Source of the DNA: Myxococcales bacterium
Lineage (GTDB): Bacteria > Myxococcota_A > Polyangia > Haliangiales > Haliangiaceae
Assembly: GCA_016706545.1 (NCBI GenBank)
Contig: JADJJK010000009.1
Coordinates: forward strand, 124,001-188,000
Length of the DNA stretch: 64,000 nucleotides
Reading direction: 5' to 3'
In this document: in pieces, positions 1 to 8,526 of the stretch
How positions within the stretch are numbered: position 1 is the first letter of the stretch
Layout: each line of letters starts with the position of its first letter
The notes under the pieces: model-generated
Database searches by the model: none
Seen by the model: the letters and a program-made list of their open reading frames with translations, nothing else
What the model was told of the DNA's origin: nothing
Translations under genes and position numbers: made by a program

Positions 1-39
1 ACTAAAAATCCCCCCACAGGGAAGTCCCGAGGAGATAGC

Positions 40-2988
40 ATGACGCTCGTGACGCCCAACACACAATCTACCGACCCTAATATGAGGAGCAGGCGGCGAA
101 GGGGACTCGCCGGCTCCATATTCGTTCTCGCTGTGACCGGAGCATGTGCGATGCCCGGGCTCTCGGAGTCCGAGACCTCATCGGAGTCGTCTCGGGTGCC
201 GCTCACCCAGGTCCTCGATGGCAACGGCCTGCACCGTCGGGTGGAGGTGATCCGCGACCACTTCGGTCTCGCCCACATCTACGCCAAGAACGCAGATGAC
301 GCGGCCTTCGCGCAAGGCTTCGTCCTGGCGCACGATCGTCTGCCGCAGATGGATCTGCTGCGGCGCTTTGGCTCCGGCACGCTGGCCGAGCTCTATGGCG
401 GGCTCGATCCCACGATCATCGATCAGGATCTGCAGCTTCGCCTGCACCGCATGCGTCCCTTGGCCGAGCAGTCGCTCGCGGAGCTGCAGGCGTCGAGCGA
501 TCGCACGGACCAGGCGATCGTGCGGACCCTGCAGCGCTACGCCGACGGCGTCAACGCCTACGTTCGCACGCTGCGGGAGACCGATCGCTTCAGCATCGAT
601 CCGCAGATCCTGGCGGTCTGGCGGCCGGAGGCGTTCGCGCCGTGGACGCCGGTGGACTCGCTGGTGCTGGCGCGGTTTCAGGCGTTCAGCCTCTCCTTCT
701 CGGTGATCAACGAGCTGACGATCACGGAGCTGTATCAACGGCTGCGTCAGGCCTACGATCCGCCGGGCCGCCCGCCCGAGATGGCCGCGCGCCGCAACAT
801 CGCGCGCGATCTGTTGCGGCTGGCGCCGGTGGGCCAGGACTCGCCCCTCGACGGCTTCCCCAACGTCTCGTATGACACTGGCAGCCGCTCCGATGGCGGG
901 CACCGCTTCCCTCGGCGCAACGGCGCCGCTTCGCTGGTCGCGCCGCCCTCCGGCAGCCAGCGCCCCAACGTCCCGCTGGAGCTCTTGAGCGCCGTCAGCA
1001 ACTCGCTGCCGTCGGGCCTGCGCACCGGGCCGCTCGGCGCGCCTGGCGCCGCCTCCCTCATGGCCCCATGGGCTGGCTCCAATACCTGGGCGGTGTCCCC
1101 GCGCAAGGCCGGCGGCAAGGCGCTCTTGGCCGCCGACCAGCACCTGCAGCTCACCAACCCCACCATCTTCTACCCGCTGCACGTGTCCATCGAGCACGAC
1201 ACCGAGGCGCTGGGGATCACCTTCCCCGGGATCCCCGGGGTCATCCTGGGGACCAACGGCGACGTCGCCTGGTCGAGCACCGTGGCCTACTTCGACGTCA
1301 ACGACATCTACATGGAGCAGGTTGCGCCGTGCGGCGCCGGGAGCTGCGTCGCCTTCCAGGGCGGCCAGGTGCCGGTGGAGACGTGGAACGAGACCATCAA
1401 GATCGGCGTCCTGGGCCAGATCGTGGACCAGCGCACCGTGACCTACGAGCGGGTGCCGCATCACGGGCCGATCTTGCCGATCATCCGTGACGGCAACGTG
1501 GTGCCGCGCACCGGCCCCGCCGCGCTGTCGGTGCGCTTCACCGGGTACTCCCCGAGCTACGAGTTCCGCGCGATCTGGAACCTGATGCGCGCCCGCGATG
1601 TTCACCAGGCGTTCCGCTCGCTGCGCGACTTCACCTTCGGCGGTCAGAACTGGACCATGATCGACAACCGCGGCAACATCGCCTGGACCACCAACGTCGA
1701 GATCCCGCAGCGCGCGGCCAACGCCACCACCTGGAACGCCGCTACCAACCCCAACGGCAACGCGCCGTTCTTTGTCTTGCCGGGCGACGGCAGCGCCGAG
1801 TGGGAGGGCCGGATGTCCTCGCGCTACGTGCCGCACTCGATAAACCCGCGCTCGGGCTACCTGGCCAACGCCAACTCTGATCCCGTGGGCGCGACCTTCG
1901 ACGACGACGCGCTCAACGAGGACCTGGTGGACGGGCGCCCGCTGTACGCGGGCGTGGGCTACGCGCCAGGCCTGCGCCTGGAGCGGATCGCCTCGCTGCT
2001 CGAGGGCGCGATGACCCGCGGCCGCGTCACGCTCACGGACTTCGCCGCCATCCAGCACGACTCCAAGTCCACGGTCGGCGGCAAGCTGGCGCGCGGCCTG
2101 GCGGACGCGCTGGCCTTCGTCGCCGATCCGACCGGCGCGCCGGCGGACGTGGCCGCGTACGTGGCCACGCTGAGCGACGATCAGCGCAGCGCGCTGACGC
2201 AGGCGCGCGGCCTCCTGGTGAACTGGTCGACGGCCACGCCGCCCGCGGTGGCAGCCGACGCGAGCGCGAGCGAGATCTCGGACTCCGCGGCTACCTCGCT
2301 GTTCAACACGTGGATGCACTTCTTCATCAAGTCCACGCTCGATGACGAGCTGACCCTGGCGGGCTTTGATCGTTCGCAGCTCGCTGACAGCCGCCTGGTG
2401 CGCGTGGTGTACGCGATGCTGGAGGAGCCCGGCACGCTGGTCCAGAGCCAGTCGTCGCAGCAGCCCGTGCTGTGCGATCGCCTCGGCGTCGGCGGGCCCG
2501 ATGACTCCTGCACCAAGATGCAGCTCGTGGCCTTGTCGCAGGCGCTCGACCACCTGGCCAGCGCCGATGGCTACGGCTCCGCGGATCCCACGACCTGGCG
2601 CTGGGGCGCCAAGCACCGCTCGGTGATCGCGTCGATGTTGCCCAACCCGGGGCTCAACCTGCCGGACGCCAGCGATGGTCCGGCGATGCGCGGCGGCTTC
2701 CCGCGCGCCGGCGACACCTTCGTGATCAACCGGGCCGACACCGGCTGGGGTGATCTGGACTTCTCGCAGTCCGCCGACGGCGCGGTGCAGCGCTTCCTGG
2801 CCGAGGCGGAGCACGGGCGCAAGATCAAGGTGAAGTGGCAGATCCCGGGCGGCACCATCTTCGACACGCGCAGCCCGCACTACCGCGATCTGCTCGACAA
2901 CTCCTATCGCCCCGAGCAGCACTTCAACGCGCCGTTCGAGCGCCGCGACGTGATCGCCACCGGCGAGCAGCGCTGGTTGTTCCAGTAG
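40..2988 (+). CDS. Penicillin acylase family protein (possible AHL acylase)
   Basis: An Ntn-hydrolase of the penicillin G acylase / acyl-homoserine-lactone acylase family, which hydrolyses amide bonds of acylated substrates outside the cytoplasm. The 982-aa length is slightly above the usual 750-900 aa precursor. The family's autoprocessing site is visible as GSNTWAVSP, with the predicted N-terminal nucleophile at Ser347, followed by GKALLAADQHLQL. A hydrophobic N-terminal segment ends in VTGAC near residue 36, so it may be a lipoprotein, although the lipobox is weak. The start is supported by GAGGAG five bases before the ATG. Residues about 270-345 are a Pro/Ser/Gly-rich linker that would be the processed spacer. 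A hairpin follows the stop and the next gene is convergent. The substrate (beta-lactam, AHL or cyclic lipopeptide) cannot be read from sequence. Confidence 0.9.
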   Translation: MTLVTPNTQSTDPNMRSRRRRGLAGSIFVLAVTGACAMPGLSESETSSESSRVPLTQVLDGNGLHRRVEVIRDHFGLAHIYAKNADDAAFAQGFVLAHDRLPQMDLLRRFGSGTLAELYGGLDPTIIDQDLQLRLHRMRPLAEQSLAELQASSDRTDQAIVRTLQRYADGVNAYVRTLRETDRFSIDPQILAVWRPEAFAPWTPVDSLVLARFQAFSLSFSVINELTITELYQRLRQAYDPPGRPPEMAARRNIARDLLRLAPVGQDSPLDGFPNVSYDTGSRSDGGHRFPRRNGAASLVAPPSGSQRPNVPLELLSAVSNSLPSGLRTGPLGAPGAASLMAPWAGSNTWAVSPRKAGGKALLAADQHLQLTNPTIFYPLHVSIEHDTEALGITFPGIPGVILGTNGDVAWSSTVAYFDVNDIYMEQVAPCGAGSCVAFQGGQVPVETWNETIKIGVLGQIVDQRTVTYERVPHHGPILPIIRDGNVVPRTGPAALSVRFTGYSPSYEFRAIWNLMRARDVHQAFRSLRDFTFGGQNWTMIDNRGNIAWTTNVEIPQRAANATTWNAATNPNGNAPFFVLPGDGSAEWEGRMSSRYVPHSINPRSGYLANANSDPVGATFDDDALNEDLVDGRPLYAGVGYAPGLRLERIASLLEGAMTRGRVTLTDFAAIQHDSKSTVGGKLARGLADALAFVADPTGAPADVAAYVATLSDDQRSALTQARGLLVNWSTATPPAVAADASASEISDSAATSLFNTWMHFFIKSTLDDELTLAGFDRSQLADSRLVRVVYAMLEEPGTLVQSQSSQQPVLCDRLGVGGPDDSCTKMQLVALSQALDHLASADGYGSADPTTWRWGAKHRSVIASMLPNPGLNLPDASDGPAMRGGFPRAGDTFVINRADTGWGDLDFSQSADGAVQRFLAEAEHGRKIKVKWQIPGGTIFDTRSPHYRDLLDNSYRPEQHFNAPFERRDVIATGEQRWLFQ

Positions 2989-3004
2989 CCTGCGAGCTGG
3001 ACGG

Positions 3005-3033
3005 CCCCACGCCCGACGGCGCTTGGCGTGGGG
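3005..3033 (+). terminator. Hairpin after the acylase gene
   Basis: A perfect 9-bp stem, CCCCACGCC at 3005-3013 and GGCGTGGGG at 3025-3033, with an 11-nt loop, begins 16 nt after the acylase stop codon. No U-run follows, so it may act as an RNA-stabilising hairpin or a weak terminator between convergent genes. Confidence 0.45.
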
Positions 3034-3089
3034 TCGGCCTGCGCTGCCAGCGCCGAGCTACCCTCGAGCTACTCGGCCGCTACTGGCCG

Positions 3090-4205
3090 CTACTGGCCGC
3101 CAGCGCGGCTCGCCTCGAGCAGGCGCTGGTAGTGGAGCTCTCGCCCCGGGGCGGCCAGGCGCTGCGCGGCCGCCACCGCCGCCTCCAGGGCGGCAGGGGG
3201 GAGCCGTGGCGTCGCCGCGGCGAACTCTTCGGCCAGCGCGAAGGCCTGCGCATCGACCGGCGGTGGCGCGCAGGCCGCGAGGTCGAACGCCTCTTGCACC
3301 AGGCCCCGGCCCAGGCCGAGCTCTCGCCACTGGCGGTGGTTGCGGTGCAGGAGCGCGGTGTGTCCCAGGTGGGCCAGCGCCCGCGTCCAGCGCTGCGCCC
3401 GACGCTCGGCGGCGGCAGCTCTGCCCAGCGCGCCTGCGCGCTCGAAGGCGTCGGTCAGGTGCGCCAGCAAGACGCCGCGCGCGTCGGCCTCCGCGGCGAA
3501 GTCGCCGAGGTCCTGCAGGTAGCCGGCATACTCGGCGAAGAAGTCGCCGTCTCGAACGCGATCTTTGGCCCATTGCGCGACGAGCTCCTTGGCCTCGCGA
3601 CGGTGGCCCAGGGTGAGCGCGCGGGAGATCCAGCAGGCCAGCGGCTCATCCTGCGGTGTGGCCGGCTGGCCTTGCACCTGGGCCTGTCGCCAGGAGGCGA
3701 GGTCCGCTTCTGCCACCAGCGGCTCGTCGTCCTCGTCCACCAGCTCTGCGAGCACGGCGGCCCGCTCGGGGCGGTGGCTCTGGCGTACGTGGTCGAGCGT
3801 CTCGGTGACGCCGCCGCAGAACAGCAGCTCGCGGGAGAGCCCGCACGCGGTGTCGAAGTTGGCGGTCTTGGCGCGGGCCAAGAGCCAGACGTCCTGGGGG
3901 TGGCCAGCGCTGGCGACCAGCCAGCAGCAGATCTCCAGGGTCTCCCCCACACCCTGCTGCGGATCGACGCGGCGCCAGGAGATCTCCTGCTCCAGCAAGT
4001 GGCGCACGAGCTCCGCGTCCGCGGGGCTCGCTTCGTCGAAGTGGTATTGCAGGGCGCACGCGAGCTGCATGCGATCCAGCTCGTTTGCGTCGCGCGCGCC
4101 GCTGTCTACCGGGACCGGCGGCAGGCCCTCCCAGCCGCGGCCTCGTGAGCGTGCCTGGCGTAGCAGCTCGCGGCCTCGCGCGAGCAGAACATCCTGCGGT
4201 GACAT
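3090..4205 (-). CDS. Hypothetical alpha-helical protein
   Basis: Not recognised. This is a 371-aa soluble protein from the internal ATG at 4205 (MSPQDVLLARG). The reading frame stays open upstream to 4412, but that extension is Pro/Arg-rich and looks like GC-driven open frame. The sequence is rich in Ala, Leu, Glu and Arg with repeated short amphipathic helices, so a TPR- or HEAT-like solenoid is possible. No catalytic motif, signal peptide or membrane segment is seen. It is convergent with the acylase gene and divergent from the GT-C gene, so it seems to be a single-gene unit. The opposite strand is also open here, but the minus-strand translation has the more natural protein composition. 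Confidence 0.65.
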   Translation of the reverse strand: MSPQDVLLARGRELLRQARSRGRGWEGLPPVPVDSGARDANELDRMQLACALQYHFDEASPADAELVRHLLEQEISWRRVDPQQGVGETLEICCWLVASAGHPQDVWLLARAKTANFDTACGLSRELLFCGGVTETLDHVRQSHRPERAAVLAELVDEDDEPLVAEADLASWRQAQVQGQPATPQDEPLACWISRALTLGHRREAKELVAQWAKDRVRDGDFFAEYAGYLQDLGDFAAEADARGVLLAHLTDAFERAGALGRAAAAERRAQRWTRALAHLGHTALLHRNHRQWRELGLGRGLVQEAFDLAACAPPPVDAQAFALAEEFAAATPRLPPAALEAAVAAAQRLAAPGRELHYQRLLEASRAGGQ

Positions 4206-4420
4206 GAAGAGACTGTATCCAAGATCCAGCGCGGGTCGCGAGAAACCTCCGCGATGCCCCGGGAAAAGGCGAGGTCTGCTGGCGGCGCTTGGTGGGGGCC
4301 ACGCCCACCTAGGAGCGTCGCACCGGGCACGGTGCCAGCGGCTCAAGTCCCCGCCAGACGCTGGCGTCTGGTCCGCGGGTGGCGTGGCAAATCGGGTGCC
4401 TGCGGTAGGCAAGGCGCGAG

Positions 4421-6061
4421 GTGGAGTGTAACGATTGCGCGGTGTCCGAGCGCGCCTGGAGCATCGCGATCTTCGTCTCGGCGCTCGCGTTCTATCTGCT
4501 GACCACCAGCCGTGAGCCGGCGTGGGGGGACGCGCGGTCCATGTGGGATGTGGCCGACCACCTGGTGTCGCGCGGGGAGGTGATCACCACCGTCCGCTGG
4601 CCGGACGATGCGCCGACCGGGCGGGGCGGCCACTACTACGGGATCTCGCCTCTTGGCCCTTCGCTCGTGCATGTGCCGGGCGCCGCGCTGACCCGGATGG
4701 TGGCGGCCGGCTCGCCCGCCCACGCACGGCTGGCGCGGCCGCTGCTCGTCCACCTGGCGCCGGCCGCGCTGGGCGCCTTGACGTGCGTGCTGTTCTTCTG
4801 GCTGCTGGTGGAGCTGGGGCGATCTCGGCGCACCGCCAGCGTGGCCACGGTGATCCTGGCCTGCGCCACCACCACGTGGGTGTACGCGCGCATGCCGTAC
4901 TCGGAGATCTTGCAGGCCACCTGCTTTCTGGGGCTGTTTCGCCAGGCGCTGCGCGTGTGCGAACAGCCAACCCGGCGTCAGGCGCTGTGGCTCGGGCTGT
5001 GGGCGGGCTCGCTGCTGCACTCCAAGTATGTCTTCGCGCTGGCCATCGTGGGCTGTGCGGGGCTGCTCGTCCTTGGCTTGCGGCGGCGCCGCGCCGAGCT
5101 GTGGCGCACGCTGGGCGTCGCGGCGCTCGCTGGGCTGCCGTTCGCGGCGCTGGCGCTGGGCTACAACTGGGTGCGCTGGGGGTCGGTGACGCAGACCGGC
5201 TACGAGCCATACCTTGGCGCGTATTTCGGTGGCGATCTCTTCGACGGCCTGTGGGGCATGGTGGCGTCGCCCAACAAGAGCATGTTCCTGTACTCGCCGC
5301 CGCTGGTCCTGGCGGCGCTGGCGCTGCCCCGCGCGGTGCGCGCTGCGCCGCGCTATGGCCTGGGCCTTTTGACGATGGTGCTGCCGGTGTTCCTGGTCTA
5401 CTGCAGCTACCGCTCGTGGAGCGGGGAGTACGCCTGGGGGCCGCGCTTCGCGGTGTGGATGGTGCCGGTGCTGCTGGTGCCGCTGGCCTGGGCGCTGGAT
5501 GCGGCGCGCACGCGCTGGCAGCGCGCCCTGGTGCTGGCGGTGGTGGCCAGCGGCGTCGCGGTGCAGCTCCTGGGCAGCGCGTTGTACTGGGACCACTTCA
5601 TCCGCGTGGCCATCCGCGCCAAGAACGAGTGGCTGGGCCAGCCGGATCGCAGCGGTTCGTACATCGCCGAGCGCAGCCGCGGCCACTGCGACTCTTGCTT
5701 CGAGGACACCTATCCGGTGCTGTGGACCCCGGCGTTTCAGCCCATCGCCGGCAACCTGTGGCTCTTGCGCTCGCTGGCGCGCGGCGACTCCGCGGTGGAG
5801 GCGCAGGCCCGCGCGCCGTGGCGCACGTACACCACGCTCACGGTAGACCTGGGCGACACCTACGATCGAGCGCGCATCGACTGGTGGGGGCTCCTCTGGA
5901 TCAAGGACGTGGCGGGCACCACGGGCGCGGGGCTCGGCGTGCTGGCCGCGTTCCTGGCGGCCCTTCTCTGGGGCCTGGGGCGCTGGAGACGGCTGTGGCG
6001 CGCCGCGGCCGACGAGCGCGGCAACCTGGGGGCCGAGCCGCAGGCCGAGCGTGGGCCGTGA
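4421..6061 (+). CDS. GT-C type integral membrane glycosyltransferase-like protein
   Basis: A polytopic membrane protein of 546 aa with roughly ten or more hydrophobic segments, the first at residues 12-27. A large extracytoplasmic loop follows (PAWGDARSMWDVADHL), whose acidic residues resemble the catalytic loop of the PMT/ArnT/GT-C fold that uses polyprenyl-phosphate sugars. A long soluble loop lies near residues 385-480. The GTG start at 4421 is preceded by AAGG at suitable spacing; GTG at 4442 is an alternative. It is followed closely by two methyltransferase genes on the same strand, which suggests an operon making or modifying a surface glycan or glycolipid. The family call rests on topology and loop pattern; the sugar and acceptor are unknown. 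Confidence 0.7.
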   Translation: MECNDCAVSERAWSIAIFVSALAFYLLTTSREPAWGDARSMWDVADHLVSRGEVITTVRWPDDAPTGRGGHYYGISPLGPSLVHVPGAALTRMVAAGSPAHARLARPLLVHLAPAALGALTCVLFFWLLVELGRSRRTASVATVILACATTTWVYARMPYSEILQATCFLGLFRQALRVCEQPTRRQALWLGLWAGSLLHSKYVFALAIVGCAGLLVLGLRRRRAELWRTLGVAALAGLPFAALALGYNWVRWGSVTQTGYEPYLGAYFGGDLFDGLWGMVASPNKSMFLYSPPLVLAALALPRAVRAAPRYGLGLLTMVLPVFLVYCSYRSWSGEYAWGPRFAVWMVPVLLVPLAWALDAARTRWQRALVLAVVASGVAVQLLGSALYWDHFIRVAIRAKNEWLGQPDRSGSYIAERSRGHCDSCFEDTYPVLWTPAFQPIAGNLWLLRSLARGDSAVEAQARAPWRTYTTLTVDLGDTYDRARIDWWGLLWIKDVAGTTGAGLGVLAAFLAALLWGLGRWRRLWRAAADERGNLGAEPQAERGP

Positions 6062-6076
6062 CAGCGCCGGCCTTTC

Positions 6077-7021
6077 GTGCGATGCAACGCTGTGGTGCGA
6101 GCCGTGCGCGACGTCGGTGATCAGGGGCCCGAAGAGGCCCCGGCGGAGCCCGCGTTGCGGCTGCCCGCCGACGAGGAGATCGATCGCTGGGTGCGCGCCT
6201 ATCTGCGGCACGCGCCGCTGTCGCTGACCTTGCGCGAGGTCAACCGGCTCATCGCGGTGGAGGCGGTGGGGCAGGGCCGCGGCCCGGTGCTGGACGTGGG
6301 CTGCGGCGACGGCTTCTGGTGGACGCTGCGCGAGGCGGCGGGCCGTGAGGTCTATGGCATCGACGTGTCGGCGCGTGAGATCGCGCAAGCGCAGACCCGG
6401 ATCCGCGCCACGCTGACGGACGTGTCGCGGGCGCGGCCGTTTCCGGACGTGGAGTTCTCCGAGATCATCGGCAACTGCTCGCTGGAGCACGTGCGCGACA
6501 TCGACGCCGCGCTGCGCAACCTGCGGCACTCCGCGGCGCCGGGCGCGCGCCTGCTGATGTTCGTGCCGACGCCGAGCTGGGCGTACCAGGGGCACGTGCA
6601 GTCGTGGCTCTTGGCGCACGCGCCGCGGCTGGCGATGACGGTGGCCGGCGCGCTCAATGGCTTCTTCCAGCACTGGCACCTCTATGACGCCAAGGTGTGG
6701 GTGCGGCTGCTGGCGCAGAACGGCTGGCGCGTTCGCGCGGTGCATGGGCTGGGCTCGGCGCGCTCGGAGCTGATGTTCCGCCTGTTCTTGCCGCCGGCGT
6801 TTGGCTCGTTCCTCCTCAAGCAGCTCACCGGGTTCTACCCTTCCCGACTGGGGCGCTGGCTGCCGGACGCGCTCCTGGCGCCAGCGGCGCGGCTGATGCG
6901 CTGGGCGATCGCAGATCCCCTGGTGCCAGCGGACAGCCCCACCGCGTACGAGTATCTCCTCGTCGCCGAGGCGGCCGAGCTGCCCGCCGAGCTGCCGGCG
7001 GAGCTGTCGGTGGAGCTGTGA
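6077..7021 (+). CDS. Class I SAM-dependent methyltransferase
   Basis: A 314-aa Rossmann-fold methyltransferase. Motif I is PVLDVGCGDGF at about residues 74-84, motif II is GIDVSAREI, and the post-motif region contains FSEIIGNCSLEHVRDID, the pattern of Methyltransf_11 enzymes that act on small molecules or lipids. A longer C-terminal part with hydrophobic stretches may bind a lipid-like acceptor. The extreme C-terminus is a short AELP repeat. It begins 15 bp after the GT-C gene with a GTG, so translation is likely coupled. The context suggests methylation of a glycan or polyprenyl-linked product, which is inference. Confidence 0.8.
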   Translation: MRCNAVVRAVRDVGDQGPEEAPAEPALRLPADEEIDRWVRAYLRHAPLSLTLREVNRLIAVEAVGQGRGPVLDVGCGDGFWWTLREAAGREVYGIDVSAREIAQAQTRIRATLTDVSRARPFPDVEFSEIIGNCSLEHVRDIDAALRNLRHSAAPGARLLMFVPTPSWAYQGHVQSWLLAHAPRLAMTVAGALNGFFQHWHLYDAKVWVRLLAQNGWRVRAVHGLGSARSELMFRLFLPPAFGSFLLKQLTGFYPSRLGRWLPDALLAPAARLMRWAIADPLVPADSPTAYEYLLVAEAAELPAELPAELSVEL

Positions 7022-7063
7022 GCCCCGATGGTGACCGACCGTGAGCCCCGATGGTGACCGACC
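7018..7063 (+). repeat. 23-bp tandem duplication across a stop/start junction
   Basis: Two identical 23-bp units (7018-7040 and 7041-7063), followed by a shorter imperfect third, cover the TGA of the upstream methyltransferase and the ATG of the next one. Because 23 is not a multiple of three, the first ATG (7028) opens a frame that stops after nine codons. The second (7051) is in frame with the real gene. Confidence 0.9.
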
Positions 7064-7743
7064 GTGAGCCGATGGTGAGCGGCGACGACTACTTCGCCAA
7101 TCACGCCCGGGCAAGGCGCTTCCCGTGGACCCTGTACCACCAGCCGCTCGAGCGTGACCTGGGGCGGTTTCTGCAACTCGTGGCACGCGAGCACCCTGGT
7201 GGGGACGTGCTGGTGGTGGGCTGCGGGCTCCTGCATGAGCTGGACCTGGCGCCAGACGGGCTGCGCTTCCGGGTGGTGGACGTGGACGAGCGCGCGGTGG
7301 CCGCGGTGCTGGCGCGGCGAGATCCGCGCATCCTCGGCGGCGCGGTGGTGTCGCCAGAGGAGCCGCTGGATCAAGCGCTGGCGCGCGAGGGCAGCGGCGG
7401 CGCAGGCTGGGCCCGGCCCGTGGCGATCTACGCCAAGGAGGTGGTGGAGCATGTGCGGGCGTGGCCGGCGTGGCTCGTCGGCCTGCGTCGCGCGCTGGCG
7501 CCAGGCGGCCGGCTATGGCTGTCCACGCCAAACTACGGCGAGCCGTGGTTGCCAGCGCTGGAGGCCACGGTGCTCGAGCTGATCGCGCGCCGCAGCGGCT
7601 TCTCTCGCCGGCACCTGCACCCCTCGCGGTTCACGCGGCGGTCCTTGGAGCGCGGTCTCCTGGCCGCTGGCTTCCAGGACCTCCGCGTCGCGCCCATCGC
7701 GCGGCGGCTGGCCCTGTCGGCCTGGGCGCGCGCGAGCTCGTGA
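7051..7743 (+). CDS. Class I SAM-dependent methyltransferase
   Basis: A 230-aa methyltransferase. The SAM-binding loop reads DVLVVGCGLLHELDL at about residues 50-64, the acidic motif II is FRVVDVDERAV, and AIYAKEVVEHVRAWP plus ALAPGGRLWLSTPN form motifs post-II and III. It has little sequence in common with the preceding methyltransferase. The ATG at 7051 lies in a 23-bp tandem duplication and a further in-frame ATG is at 7072, so the exact start is uncertain. It is the last gene of the GT-C/methyltransferase operon and lies upstream of the repeated HNH element. Confidence 0.8.
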   Translation: MVTDREPMVSGDDYFANHARARRFPWTLYHQPLERDLGRFLQLVAREHPGGDVLVVGCGLLHELDLAPDGLRFRVVDVDERAVAAVLARRDPRILGGAVVSPEEPLDQALAREGSGGAGWARPVAIYAKEVVEHVRAWPAWLVGLRRALAPGGRLWLSTPNYGEPWLPALEATVLELIARRSGFSRRHLHPSRFTRRSLERGLLAAGFQDLRVAPIARRLALSAWARASS

Positions 7744-7847
7744 CGCCCGCCTCGTCACGGTGCGCGTGGAAGCTCCCTCAACAGATCGGAACTGCCTGGC
7801 GCCAATGCTGATCGGGTAGCGCCAAGCATTAGAGGTCCGCTAACCCA

Positions 7848-7920
7848 CCCACGTGCCAGGCCCACCCACCGTGCCAGGCCCGCTCACCGTGCCAGGCCCG
7901 AACCACCGTGCTTGACCTAC
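7848..7920. repeat. Imperfect 18-19-bp tandem repeats, copy A
   Basis: Four degenerate head-to-tail units sharing CACCGTGC(C/T)(A/T)G(G/A)CC. The matching array in copy B has six more regular 18-bp units, so unit number varies between copies. There is no spacer structure. Confidence 0.75.
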
Positions 7921-8091
7921 CCACCACCCACGCGCTCACCCCTTCGGTTCACCTGACGATCCGTTCCGGGTTCTGGTACCAACAAACAAACTCAGGGTTC
8001 CGAAAACAGCAGGGGCTGTGTGGCGGTGTGGAGAGGCGCGCCGCGCTCTCAGGCACGCCTGCTGCACCTGGCCCTCCTGCGCCTCTCCAAG

Positions 8092-8162
8092 GGCTGTGGT
8101 CAACCGCGCCGCTTGCGCGCATCTCGCATGCCCAGGCTCGACGGGCGCGGTTGTCCATAGCC
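8092..8162 (+). promoter_or_regulatory. Conserved hairpin upstream of the HNH gene, copy A
   Basis: The left arm GGCTGTGGTCAACCGCGC (8092-8109) pairs with GCGCGGTTGTCCATAGCC (8145-8162): 18 positions with one G-U pair and one mismatch, and a 35-nt loop. The same structure occurs at 37946-38016 and 40367-40437. It could be a structured leader RNA, a DNA cruciform or a protein-binding site. Confidence 0.6.
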
Positions 8163-8526
8163 CGACACCGTCCACAGCCCCGAGGCTTCCGCGGAAACGC
8201 GCTGCGACTTGGATCACGCCACGTTTCCGCGGAGGTTTCCGCGATCTCGATCTCAAATTTCGTCCGCCTGCCGGACGCACTCACCAACTCAAGATCTTCT
8301 ATCCAATATCCATATCAATATCAACATTCCTCTTGACACCTCCTGCGCCCGGTCACCCACGTGGCCGCCAACCCGCCGCATTCTCTCCACCCGCGGCCCC
8401 CACGCGCGGCACATTGCCCATCCACCTGCGTACCCCACGAAAAATCGCGCCACCCGCGCTTCCGCGGCACCTGGAGCATGCCAGGCGCCAAGTCCGGCGC
8501 CGAAAACCGCCGTGCTACAAAGCCTC

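Noticed and set aside
178..2922. 914-codon open frame opposite the acylase gene
   Set aside because: The plus strand encodes a clear penicillin acylase with catalytic motif; the antisense frame is a GC-driven shadow rich in Arg, Val and Gly.
4343..7531. 1062-codon open frame on the minus strand
   Set aside because: It covers three well-supported plus-strand genes and has an Arg/His/Pro-rich composition without any domain pattern.
8209..8526. Extended N-terminus of the HNH protein copy A
   Set aside because: The segment is conserved with non-coding DNA of copy B, where the frame is different, and it includes the AT-rich tract.
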